A stretch of DNA of 9,362 bases, from the NCBI GenBank assembly GCA_005883175.1, contig VAYV01000103.1, positions 1 through 9,362 of the forward strand. The letters are read 5' to 3'. This DNA is from Actinomycetota bacterium (GTDB lineage: Bacteria > Actinomycetota > AC-67). A program made the translations under genes and the position numbers. The notes under the pieces were generated by a model, which made no database searches, was not told the DNA's origin, and worked only from the letters and a program-made list of their open reading frames with translations. Below, in pieces: positions 1 through 5,176 of this stretch; position 1 is the first letter of the stretch, and the number at the start of each line of letters is the position of its first letter.

Positions 1-1
1 C

Positions 2-262
2 CACCGGTGTCACGACGGCGACGTTCGCGCGGAGGTCGAGCGCGCGCACCTCGAACTGCTCGCCCTGGTGGATGTAGATCGCGCCGGCGTGAAGCGTGTG
101 GTGGGCGCGCGAGCCGTCCGCGGTTCCGAGCAAACGGCCGGTCTCATCTTCCACGATCTGAACGACGCGGCCTGCCGAGCGTATGTCGATCTCGGTCGCG
201 GGCGAGCGCCGTCCGTTCCAGAACCGCTTGTCTCCCCGCGCGCGGAGCAGCCCGGCCGCGTC
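2..262 (-). pseudogene. Inverted internal fragment of the DEAD/DEAH helicase
   Basis: Read on the minus strand, this stretch is one open frame whose translation matches the region before the DUF1998 part of actinobacterial DEAD/DEAH helicases. In order it has GLLRARGDKRFWNGRR, then EIDIRS, VVQIVEDETGRLLGT, HTLHAGAIYIHQGEQFEV and VAVVTPV at the window edge. The 'D-TGRLLGT ... LHPGA-Y-HQG' pattern is a family hallmark. The rest of the same protein (TDIRMTGIHRS onward) is on the opposite strand immediately to the right. In an intact gene the two pieces would follow each other on one strand, separated by roughly ten residues. The plus-strand translation of this stretch has no family resemblance and is taken as antisense. 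The breakpoint lies around 255-275 and cannot be fixed exactly. The segment is either a real inversion or an assembly/amplification chimera. The identity of the fragment is clear; the cause is not. Confidence 0.85.
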
Positions 263-904
263 GAGGCGCGCGACATCACAGATATCCGGATGACCGGCAT
301 ACATCGCAGCAAAGAGGCCGGAGGCGTCGAGCTGTTCTTCGGCGACGTCGTCGTGAGCAATCAGGTGGTCGGTTTCGTTCGGAAGCGCCTCTATTCGAAC
401 GAGACGATCGACGAGCAGCCGCTCGACCTTCCCGAGCAGTCACTCGCAACCACGTCGGTTTGGTACACGGTTCCGGACGACCTGCTCGTCGCCGCCGAGC
501 TCGATGCGGCGGCGGTTCCCGGGGCGGTTCACGCGGCCGAGCACGCCGCGATCGGCCTCATGCCGCTGTTCGCCATGTGCGACCGCTGGGACATCGGCGG
601 CGTCTCGACCGCGATGCACCCCGACACCGGGATGTGCACCGTCTTCATCTACGACGGATACCCGGGAGGCGCCGGGTTCGCCGCGCGTAGCTTCGAAGCC
701 GGCGCCGAGCACCTCCGCGCGACCATGGAGACGATCGATTCGTGCCGGTGTGAGCGCGGATGCCCATCCTGCGTCCAGTCGCCGAAGTGCGGCAACGGGA
801 ACGAGCCGCTCGACAAGGATGGCGCGGTTCGCTTGCTGCGGGAGATCCTCAGCCCTGTTCGGCTTCCTCGACCTTCTCCGCGAGGCGCTCGAGGCTCTCG
901 ATAG
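263..904 (+). CDS. DEAD/DEAH-box helicase, C-terminal part (DUF1998, MrfA-like zinc domain)
   Basis: This is the C-terminal part of a superfamily 2 helicase of the MrfA/YprA-like group (TIGR03817-like, Rv3649 in M. tuberculosis). Such proteins have 3'-5' helicase activity, and in Bacillus one acts in repair of mitomycin damage. Visible parts in order are TDIRMTGIHRS, a strand-rich section ending LDLPEQSL and VWYTVPDDL, the DUF1998 core (GGVSTAMHPDTGMCTVFIYDG then PGGAGFA), and the Cys cluster CRCERGCPSC plus SPKCGN. The Cys codons at 743, 749, 761 and 770 probably bind zinc. The motor domains lie outside the window. The plus frame stays open to the window edge, with a GTG at 68, but that upstream part is antisense to the inverted fragment and is not believed to be helicase. 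The 3' end overlaps the convergent small gene by 56 bases. The family call is firm; the cellular role is inferred. Confidence 0.88.
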   Translation, partial: EARDITDIRMTGIHRSKEAGGVELFFGDVVVSNQVVGFVRKRLYSNETIDEQPLDLPEQSLATTSVWYTVPDDLLVAAELDAAAVPGAVHAAEHAAIGLMPLFAMCDRWDIGGVSTAMHPDTGMCTVFIYDGYPGGAGFAARSFEAGAEHLRATMETIDSCRCERGCPSCVQSPKCGNGNEPLDKDGAVRLLREILSPVRLPRPSPRGARGSR

Positions 905-1091
905 CCTCAGCGGTCTCCGCTCGTGCCATCAAGGAGCGGACGTTGTAGGTCCGGAGGCACGATTCGCACATCACATAATCGGTGGGGCGCGAGAAGGGAA
1001 TAAGAGGCCCACCGCCGACCGGATACACGCCGCGTTCGGTCACTTCTTCGACGAGCGGCGCGCCGCAGATGCATGAGATCCCGCCAGCCAT
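849..1091 (-). CDS. Small CxC/CxxC putative zinc-binding protein
   Basis: This 80-residue hypothetical protein has a cysteine pair near the N-terminus (Cys7-x-Cys9, in SCICG) and a second pair at Cys42-x-x-Cys45 (MCESCLRTY). The arrangement would fit one zinc site of a short zinc-ribbon or rubredoxin-like knuckle. Residues 55-78 are rich in Ala, Glu and Leu and should form a charged amphipathic helix. No specific family is recognised. It is the last gene of the minus-strand block and converges on the helicase, overlapping its 3' end by 56 bases. There is no good Shine-Dalgarno sequence before the ATG. A TACGAT hexamer lies 10 bases upstream of the ATG and could be a -10 element giving a very short leader. 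The paired Cys motifs and the placement between neighbours support a real gene; zinc binding is inference. Confidence 0.75.
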   Translation of the reverse strand: MAGGISCICGAPLVEEVTERGVYPVGGGPLIPFSRPTDYVMCESCLRTYNVRSLMARAETAEAIESLERLAEKVEEAEQG

Positions 1092-1142
1092 GACAGAAAG
1101 AATCGTACGTCGGGAGCGGCGATCGGACCGGGTGCGGAGGTC

Positions 1143-2456
1143 TTAGTGAGCCGTCGTGCGGAGCACGCGCGCCACGTGGCCTGCGGTCATAAGCAGGACG
1201 AGCCCGGCGGCGATGGACACCCAGAGCTGCCGCGGGTCGGGGCCGCTCGACCCGCTGCCGAGCCCGGAGCCTGCCGCCAGCGCAGGGCCCTGACCGGGCC
1301 GCGGAACGAACGTTCCGGATCGCCCGTCACCCGGCAGGCTGCCGTACGGCAGGGTCTCCTTGTAGGTACCGCAGGTGAAGCAATCGTTCGGGTCGGCGAT
1401 GCCAGTCTGACCGAGCACGTGCGTCGGCGTCTGGGGGGCCTGCGTGCCGGCGACCGACGGGACGCCCGAGGGGACCGAGCCGACGCCGCCGCTCGGTGTT
1501 CCGGTGTTCCCGCCGCCCGTTCCGCCGCCGCCCGATCCGCCGCCGCTCCCGTTCGTCGGGGTCGGAGAAGGAGACGGTTCGACGACCGAAGCTTGGCGGA
1601 CGTCGCTCGATGCGGCGCCGATGCACGGCGTCTGCTGGTTCGGGTAGTAGCACGTGTCGGCTTGCGAGGGGCTCGAGCGGTACGCCGTCAACGCGTAGCG
1701 GTAGGTGCCGCCGAATCCGGTGGAGGGGAAGTCGGTGTCGTAGCAGGTGTAGACCGTTCCATCGAACGAGCAGCCCTGCGCGGAGTAGTTCGTCGCGGAC
1801 ACGGGGTACTGCTTTGTGTTGCCCGACGGATCGGTACGGAGGAAGCGGTACTCCTGCACGTCGGGCTCCGGCGACTTGTCCCACTTCAAGGTGACCACGG
1901 GCGCGCGCTTCGAGGCGCCGGAAACCGACGGATCCGCGGCCCACACCGGCGGCGTCGGTGCGTTGTTGAGATTGATCGTCACGGGCGACGAAGCCGCCGT
2001 TGTGCTCCCGTTGTAGCTGGTGACTTGGATCTGGATGCTTCCGTTGCTCGTCAGGTCGCCGTTCTGGGGAGTACTGCCCGCCGTGCAGCCGTTCGCCCCC
2101 GAAGCGGGGTACTTGTTCGTGTCCCACTTGGTCGAGGCCGAGAAGCTCTTCGAGCTCGTCGACCATTGAGCGATGCACGTGAAGGGGCTGCTCGTGTTGG
2201 GTCGCACCGACACACGCACCCACTGCGGCGCCGGGTCGAGAAGCGCACTCGATTCCTTCGCCGTGATCTGGATCGTGTCGTGTGCGATGCCCGTCCCACC
2301 CGTGATCGACCCGCTGCACGAGCCGGACGAGGTGCACTGGCTGATGGAGGAGATGGAGGCCGTCATGGCGGCTTCGGCGGGGACCGCTGCGAATACCGCG
2401 AGCAGGCCGGCCGTAGCCGTCATGAGGAAGGCTGCTCGAAGGACCCTGCTCTTCAT
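1143..2456 (-). CDS. Secreted Cys-rich surface protein with Fn3-like domain and C-terminal membrane anchor
   Basis: This 437-residue exported protein is probably held at the cell surface. Residues 1-29 form a signal peptide (basic MKSRVLR, hydrophobic core, AxA-type end at PAEA). Residues 30-165 are a Ser/Thr-rich beta-type domain. Residues about 168-290 resemble a fibronectin type III/Ig-like fold (VTLKWDKSPEPDVQEYRF, then TYRYALTAYR). Residues 294-336 are a Pro then Gly/Ser linker. Residues 411-429 are a transmembrane helix followed by a short basic tail. Ten cysteines lie outside the signal peptide, including CFTC at 359-362, which suggests disulfides. The gene lies 137 bases downstream of a sortase, so it is a candidate substrate. 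However, no LPxTG/LAxTG-type motif stands directly before the membrane helix; the nearest is LGQTG at 348-352, about 58 residues too early. The start is supported by AGGGG four bases before the ATG. The exact ligand or role is unknown. Confidence 0.85.
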   Translation of the reverse strand: MKSRVLRAAFLMTATAGLLAVFAAVPAEAAMTASISSISQCTSSGSCSGSITGGTGIAHDTIQITAKESSALLDPAPQWVRVSVRPNTSSPFTCIAQWSTSSKSFSASTKWDTNKYPASGANGCTAGSTPQNGDLTSNGSIQIQVTSYNGSTTAASSPVTINLNNAPTPPVWAADPSVSGASKRAPVVTLKWDKSPEPDVQEYRFLRTDPSGNTKQYPVSATNYSAQGCSFDGTVYTCYDTDFPSTGFGGTYRYALTAYRSSPSQADTCYYPNQQTPCIGAASSDVRQASVVEPSPSPTPTNGSGGGSGGGGTGGGNTGTPSGGVGSVPSGVPSVAGTQAPQTPTHVLGQTGIADPNDCFTCGTYKETLPYGSLPGDGRSGTFVPRPGQGPALAAGSGLGSGSSGPDPRQLWVSIAAGLVLLMTAGHVARVLRTTAH

Positions 2457-2460
2457 CGAA

Positions 2461-2465
2461 CCCCT
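2461..2465 (-). promoter_or_regulatory. Ribosome binding site of the surface protein gene
   Basis: On the minus strand AGGGG lies four bases before the ATG at 2456. It is the only Shine-Dalgarno-like sequence near the signal-peptide start and supports this start codon. Confidence 0.5.
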
Positions 2466-2484
2466 ACGGTGTCGTCAGAACGTC

Positions 2485-2516
2485 AACCGTATAACGGGGC
2501 ATCCCCCCGAACGGTT
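2485..2516. repeat. Interrupted inverted repeat upstream of the surface protein gene
   Basis: The arms aaccgt (2485-2490) and acggtt (2511-2516) enclose a second pair, cgggg (2495-2499) and ccccg (2505-2509), with a 5-base loop. The two stems are separated by an asymmetric internal bulge (4 bases against 1). The structure sits between the sortase stop and the surface protein start. It has no T-tract, so it is a poor intrinsic terminator. It overlaps a TTGACG hexamer on the minus strand, so it could be an operator or an mRNA leader hairpin. The repeat is seen directly; its function is unknown. Confidence 0.45.
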
Positions 2517-2593
2517 ATGCCAGCGCGCCCGCTTGCTCCCGAAACGTGCGCATCTCGAGCCTACTCGGGAATGAGCCGTCCGGAAGGGGGTTT

Positions 2594-3275
2594 CTAGGCC
2601 TTTTTTCCGACCAGGACCAGGCGAACGATCAACCGGTTTAGGGAAGTGTGAGGCGGATCGCACGACGTCAGCGTCAACGAGGCGGTGGGGGTTGGGCCGA
2701 CCACCCCCCAGTCCTCGGGACCCGTGATCCAAGGATTGCCGTGCCCGTCGAACGGTCCGATCACTTTGTAGAGGTAAGGCCCCGGGCAGTGCGGTCCCCG
2801 GGTAGTGGCCGGCGCCCGCGCGCAAGGCGTTCCCGCTGATCCCTTCCACGACGATGATGTCGATGTGGAGCTTCGGGATGATGAGTCGCGTCAGCGGCGA
2901 GCCTTCGACCGGGTGCAGGAACAGCTGCTTTTCGGCCGGCGATGCGAACTGCTTGTCGAGCTTATTCTGGATCCTGTGCGCCCATATGTCGGTGACGAGC
3001 GGGTACGTCAGCAACCCGACACCGCCCAGTGCAAGCGCGATCACGAGGAACCACAGAGCGAAACGACCCGTCTTCCGGCGCCGGCCCGCGTCGAGCAAGA
3101 AACCGAGCGAAGCGAATGCGCGCTTCGGTGCGGGCTCCTTCCGCACGGTGGCGACCGGTCGGGACCCGACGCCGCTCGCCGGCCAGCTTTCGCCGGGGGC
3201 GTGCCAACCGTTGCCCCCTTCGCCCTCGCGCGGCGCGTCCGCCATCGACGGGTCTTCGGGGTCGTGTGAGCTCAT
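2594..3275 (-). pseudogene. Class E-type sortase, interrupted by an internal deletion with frame change
   Basis: Sortases are membrane-bound transpeptidases that link surface proteins to the cell wall. This one has a Pro-rich cytoplasmic N-terminus (1-70), a membrane helix at about 72-92, and the sortase core opening (LTRLIIPKLHIDIIVVEGIS at 128-147, then GHYPGTALPGA at 156-166). After residue 166 (~2778) the frame is lost. One base further on, a second frame from 2776 to the TAG at 2594-2596 gives the family C-terminus: YLYKVIGPF, DWGVVGPT, the catalytic-Cys motif TLTSCDP, and NRLIVRL with the conserved Arg. Missing between the two is the family's roughly 35-45 residue stretch carrying the catalytic His (GHR type). 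Read naively, the first frame runs on to 2475 with an unrelated tail. The start is supported by AAAGGA five bases before the ATG. As sequenced, the gene cannot make an active sortase. Confidence 0.85.
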
Positions 3276-3280
3276 GGGAT

Positions 3281-3286
3281 TCCTTT
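3281..3286 (-). promoter_or_regulatory. Ribosome binding site of the sortase gene
   Basis: On the minus strand AAAGGA stands five bases before the ATG at 3275. This selects it over the in-frame ATG ten codons further in. Confidence 0.55.
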
Positions 3287-3370
3287 TATCACCGTTCGAT
3301 GAAGGCTGCGGAGTGCGGCTTTCCCGCCGGTATACCCAATCGGGTCAACGAACAGCCCGCCGGAAGGTTG

Positions 3371-3850
3371 CTAGTTCCCAGGTGAAGGTTTTCTCGCTTC
3401 GAGGCGGCGATCCCTCCCCGCAGGGATCTTATGGAAGTCCCAGGAAACGACGCGATCGGGCCGTAACAAGAGCCACTCGTGGCTTTTGAGCTCTGGGATG
3501 GACTCCACGCCCCAGTACTTGCGCGCGAACTCAGCCTTTACCCGATCGAGCCCGGCCTCGTCCGTTGCGGCTGCGAACCGGCCGTACAGAACGGCGCCGC
3601 GAAGCTCCTCATACCGCACGCCGGTATCGACACAAAGCGCAACAGCGGAGCCGTCCGCGAGGTCGTGGCTTCGCTTGCTGCGCCGCAAGCTGTTCACCCA
3701 GATCGCTCCGTCGCGCCACACGAACCACAGCGGCGCGATGTGCGGCAGACCTTCCGGCGACGCCGTCGCAGCGCGCAGCGTCCGTTGCGTCGTCAGCAGC
3801 TCATCGAGCTCGTCGCCGGTGAGGCGAAGCTGCTCGCGCGGGATCGGCAT
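3371..3850 (-). CDS. PPOX-class split-barrel flavin/F420-dependent protein
   Basis: This 159-residue protein belongs to the pyridoxamine 5'-phosphate oxidase-like split-barrel superfamily. Members bind FMN, F420 or heme; actinobacterial ones are often F420-dependent reductases. Visible features are the first strand pair (LRAATASPEGLPHIAPLWFV, 25-44), then DGAIWVNSLRRSKR (47-60), typical of the cofactor phosphate-contact region, RGAVLYGRF in the middle, and a C-terminal WLLLRP--VVSWDFHKI. Length is normal for single-domain members. It starts nine bases after the upstream TadE-like gene stops, so it is probably co-transcribed with that pair; the sortase follows after 95 bases. The substrate cannot be read from the sequence, nor can FMN be told from F420 with certainty. 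Confidence 0.85.
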   Translation of the reverse strand: MPIPREQLRLTGDELDELLTTQRTLRAATASPEGLPHIAPLWFVWRDGAIWVNSLRRSKRSHDLADGSAVALCVDTGVRYEELRGAVLYGRFAAATDEAGLDRVKAEFARKYWGVESIPELKSHEWLLLRPDRVVSWDFHKIPAGRDRRLEARKPSPGN

Positions 3851-3859
3851 GCGCGCACC

Positions 3860-4255
3860 CTAACCACCGTCGCGGTAGGTCAGCACATCCGGATCGAGCG
3901 CGGCCCGCGCGGACGCGCGCGCGGCACGTCTGAACCAGCCGGACAAGAAGCCGAGCCGCGGTGTGATCGTGACCTCGACCGTTGCCTCGGTGCTCCCGAC
4001 CGAGCACTCGCATCGGGTCAGCGTTGCGCCGTTGCGCTCTGCCTCGTCGCGCGCGGCCTGCTCGGGGTCGCTCCCGCGCTCCAGGACCGGCGCTTGCTCA
4101 GTCACCGCGGCAAGTGCGGCTGCATCGGCCGCCGACTGCGCGCGCGCCCGTGCGAACAGCATCGCGCCGAGGTCGGCGGCGCCCAGAGCGCCGAGACACA
4201 GAACGAGCGCGCCGGTCACGGCGACGATCGAAACGGCTCCGCGTTCAGCTCGCAT
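3860..4255 (-). CDS. Helicase/secretion-neighbourhood TadE-like protein (Rv3654c-like)
   Basis: This 131-residue protein has one N-terminal hydrophobic segment (residues 8-33) followed by a helix rich in Ala (ARARAQSAADAAALAAV). It matches the short TadE/TadG-like proteins that TIGR03816 names for sitting near the helicase and Tad secretion genes. The segment begins RGAVSIV, like a type IV pilin/pseudopilin start after a Gly, but lacks the Glu usually found at +5. Two cysteines (CEC) lie in the middle. Its start overlaps the end of the upstream TadE gene by 11 bases, indicating translational coupling. It is probably a minor pseudopilin or membrane component of a Tad/Flp-type secretion or pilus system. 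No other Tad gene (flp, tadA, tadB, tadC) is in the window. Confidence 0.8.
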   Translation of the reverse strand: MRAERGAVSIVAVTGALVLCLGALGAADLGAMLFARARAQSAADAAALAAVTEQAPVLERGSDPEQAARDEAERNGATLTRCECSVGSTEATVEVTITPRLGFLSGWFRRAARASARAALDPDVLTYRDGG

Positions 4256-4646
4256 CCGGCGGCGCGCGCTCGGTGCGCATCTCGACGGCCGCCCTGAGCG
4301 TCGCCGACGCCGGCATGAAACGGCCGACGACGGGCATCGCGACGGGCATGAAGCGCACCTCGACGCGAACGGGTGCGCCGACGTCGCGCTGTGCCGGCGA
4401 TATCACGATCGTGGTGCGCGCGGGATCCAGGTTGCCGGCGCGCAACGCCGCGGCGCGCGCGCGATCGTCGTCGTTCCACACGGCCGCTTCGCGCGCGCCT
4501 TCCCGCGCAGCGTGTTGCACCGCAAGCTGCTCGGACACGAGCAGTCCGATCTGCGCAACCAACAGCAGCGAAACGGCGACGAGCGGAAGGACGGCGGCGA
4601 ACTCGACCGAAACGGAGCCGCGCGCATTACGTAGGCGATCGCGCAT
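4245..4646 (-). CDS. TadE family pseudopilin-like protein
   Basis: This 133-residue TadE-like protein begins with a short basic stretch and then RGSVSVEFAAVLPLV. The Gly10-Ser11 bond with Glu15 at +5 is the classical prepilin-type processing and assembly signature, and the hydrophobic helix runs to about residue 34. The rest (HAAREGAREAA, then beta-type sequence) is typical of TadE, a minor pseudopilin in Tad/Flp pilus systems, processed by a TadV-type peptidase. This is the first gene of the minus-strand block, followed by the Rv3654c-like gene with an 11-base overlap. There is no Shine-Dalgarno sequence. A TAGCAT hexamer ends seven bases before the ATG, which suggests a leaderless transcript. 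Confidence 0.85.
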   Translation of the reverse strand: MRDRLRNARGSVSVEFAAVLPLVAVSLLLVAQIGLLVSEQLAVQHAAREGAREAAVWNDDDRARAAALRAGNLDPARTTIVISPAQRDVGAPVRVEVRFMPVAMPVVGRFMPASATLRAAVEMRTERAPPDAS

Positions 4647-4653
4647 CGGTGGG

Positions 4654-4659
4654 ATGCTA
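4654..4659 (-). promoter_or_regulatory. Candidate -10 element for a leaderless TadE transcript
   Basis: On the minus strand TAGCAT (TANNNT form) is followed by seven bases and then the ATG at 4646. Transcription would begin at or next to the start codon. No convincing -35 is seen, and no Shine-Dalgarno precedes the gene. Confidence 0.4.
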
Positions 4660-4763
4660 CGGATCGAGCGGCCCTCGCGAGGCCCCGCGCGGCGCGTTCA
4701 GGGTGCTCGTCGCGAAGTTCCTCGTTCGGTCCGCGCGCCGTAGGCTGTTCTTCCTTTTCCGGA

Positions 4764-4769
4764 GGGAGG
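4764..4769 (+). promoter_or_regulatory. Ribosome binding site deciding the GTG start of the DsrE gene
   Basis: The sequence gggagg ends five bases before gtg at 4775. The frame is open far upstream, so this site is what places the start there, in line with the usual length of DsrE-family proteins. Confidence 0.7.
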
Positions 4770-4774
4770 CGGTC

Positions 4775-5140
4775 GTGAGCAATAAGATCCTCTTCAACTG
4801 CGTGTACGGGAAAGAAGACCCGGAGCGCGCCACGCTCCCATTCGTCGCCGCCAACGTCGCAGCGGCGAGCGGCCAGGAAGCCGTCGTGGTCTGCACGATC
4901 GAAGCGGTGTGGCTGGGAACACCGGGCGGGACCGACGCCGTGAGCGCACCGGGACTGCCACCGTTGAAGGAGCTCTACGACCAGTTCGTCGACGCCGGTG
5001 GCCACGTTTGGCTGTGCAGCGCGTGCACCAAGCCGCGTGGGATCGACGAGTCGAAGTGCGCGAAGGGTGCGAGCATCGTGGGTGCAGCCGTTGTGGTCGA
5101 AGAGGTCGTGAACGGCGCGAAGGCCCTCTCGTTCGCGTAG
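4775..5140 (+). CDS. DsrE family protein
   Basis: This 121-residue single-domain protein of the DsrE/DsrF/YchN-like fold has an alternating alpha/beta pattern. It opens with the first strand KILFNCVYG and the helix PERATLPFVAANVAAASG. A loop region with AVWLGTPGG then PPLKELYDQFVDAG leads into the cysteine-bearing strand HVWLCSACTKPRGI, and the protein ends with AKGASIVGAAVVVEEVVNGAKALSF. Cys81 and Cys84 (CSAC) stand where DsrE-type proteins carry the persulfide-handling cysteine; Cys9, Cys40 and Cys95 are also present. Relatives act in sulfur relay or are uncharacterised oligomeric cytoplasmic proteins. The GTG start follows a strong Shine-Dalgarno sequence. It lies 36 bases upstream of the leucine operon but may be transcribed separately. 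The family is firm; the role is open. Confidence 0.85.
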   Translation: MSNKILFNCVYGKEDPERATLPFVAANVAAASGQEAVVVCTIEAVWLGTPGGTDAVSAPGLPPLKELYDQFVDAGGHVWLCSACTKPRGIDESKCAKGASIVGAAVVVEEVVNGAKALSFA

Positions 5141-5164
5141 CGGCGAAGCGGGCCTCGACACGGC

Positions 5165-5170
5165 GATAAT
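5165..5170 (+). promoter_or_regulatory. Candidate -10 element for a leaderless leucine operon transcript
   Basis: The hexamer gataat, five of six matches to TATAAT, stands six bases before the ATG at 5177, and there is no Shine-Dalgarno sequence. This spacing would start the mRNA at about the start codon. A -35 element is not recognisable. Confidence 0.5.
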
Positions 5171-5176
5171 GGCCGC

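Larger units (their letters stand above)
4647..4774. other. Divergent intergenic region between the TadE and DsrE genes
   Basis: These 128 bases separate two divergent transcription units and must hold both promoters. They contain the candidate TAGCAT element for the minus side, a perfect 10-base palindrome cctcgcgagg at 4673-4682 that could be an operator, a weak plus-strand -10 candidate taggct at 4741-4746, and the DsrE ribosome binding site. No small open frame is credible here. Confidence 0.5.

Noticed and set aside
68..262. Plus-strand reading from GTG at 68 as the N-terminal part of the helicase fragment.
   Set aside because: The opposite strand carries unmistakable helicase family sequence here, so the plus reading is antisense.
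1480..1560. GC-rich ccgccg-type repeats that could be mistaken for a tandem repeat locus.
   Set aside because: They simply encode the Gly/Ser/Pro linker of the surface protein on the minus strand, with no regular repeat unit.
2475..2776. Extension of the first sortase frame to a stop at 2475.
   Set aside because: After residue 166 it translates to Arg/Ser/Pro-rich sequence unlike any sortase. The genuine C-terminus with TLTSCDP is in the neighbouring frame and stops at 2594.
3329..3334. TATACC on the minus strand upstream of the sortase as a -10 element.
   Set aside because: The nearby TTGACC is only eight bases away, too close for a -35, and no other partner is seen. The sortase could equally be read through from the PPOX gene.
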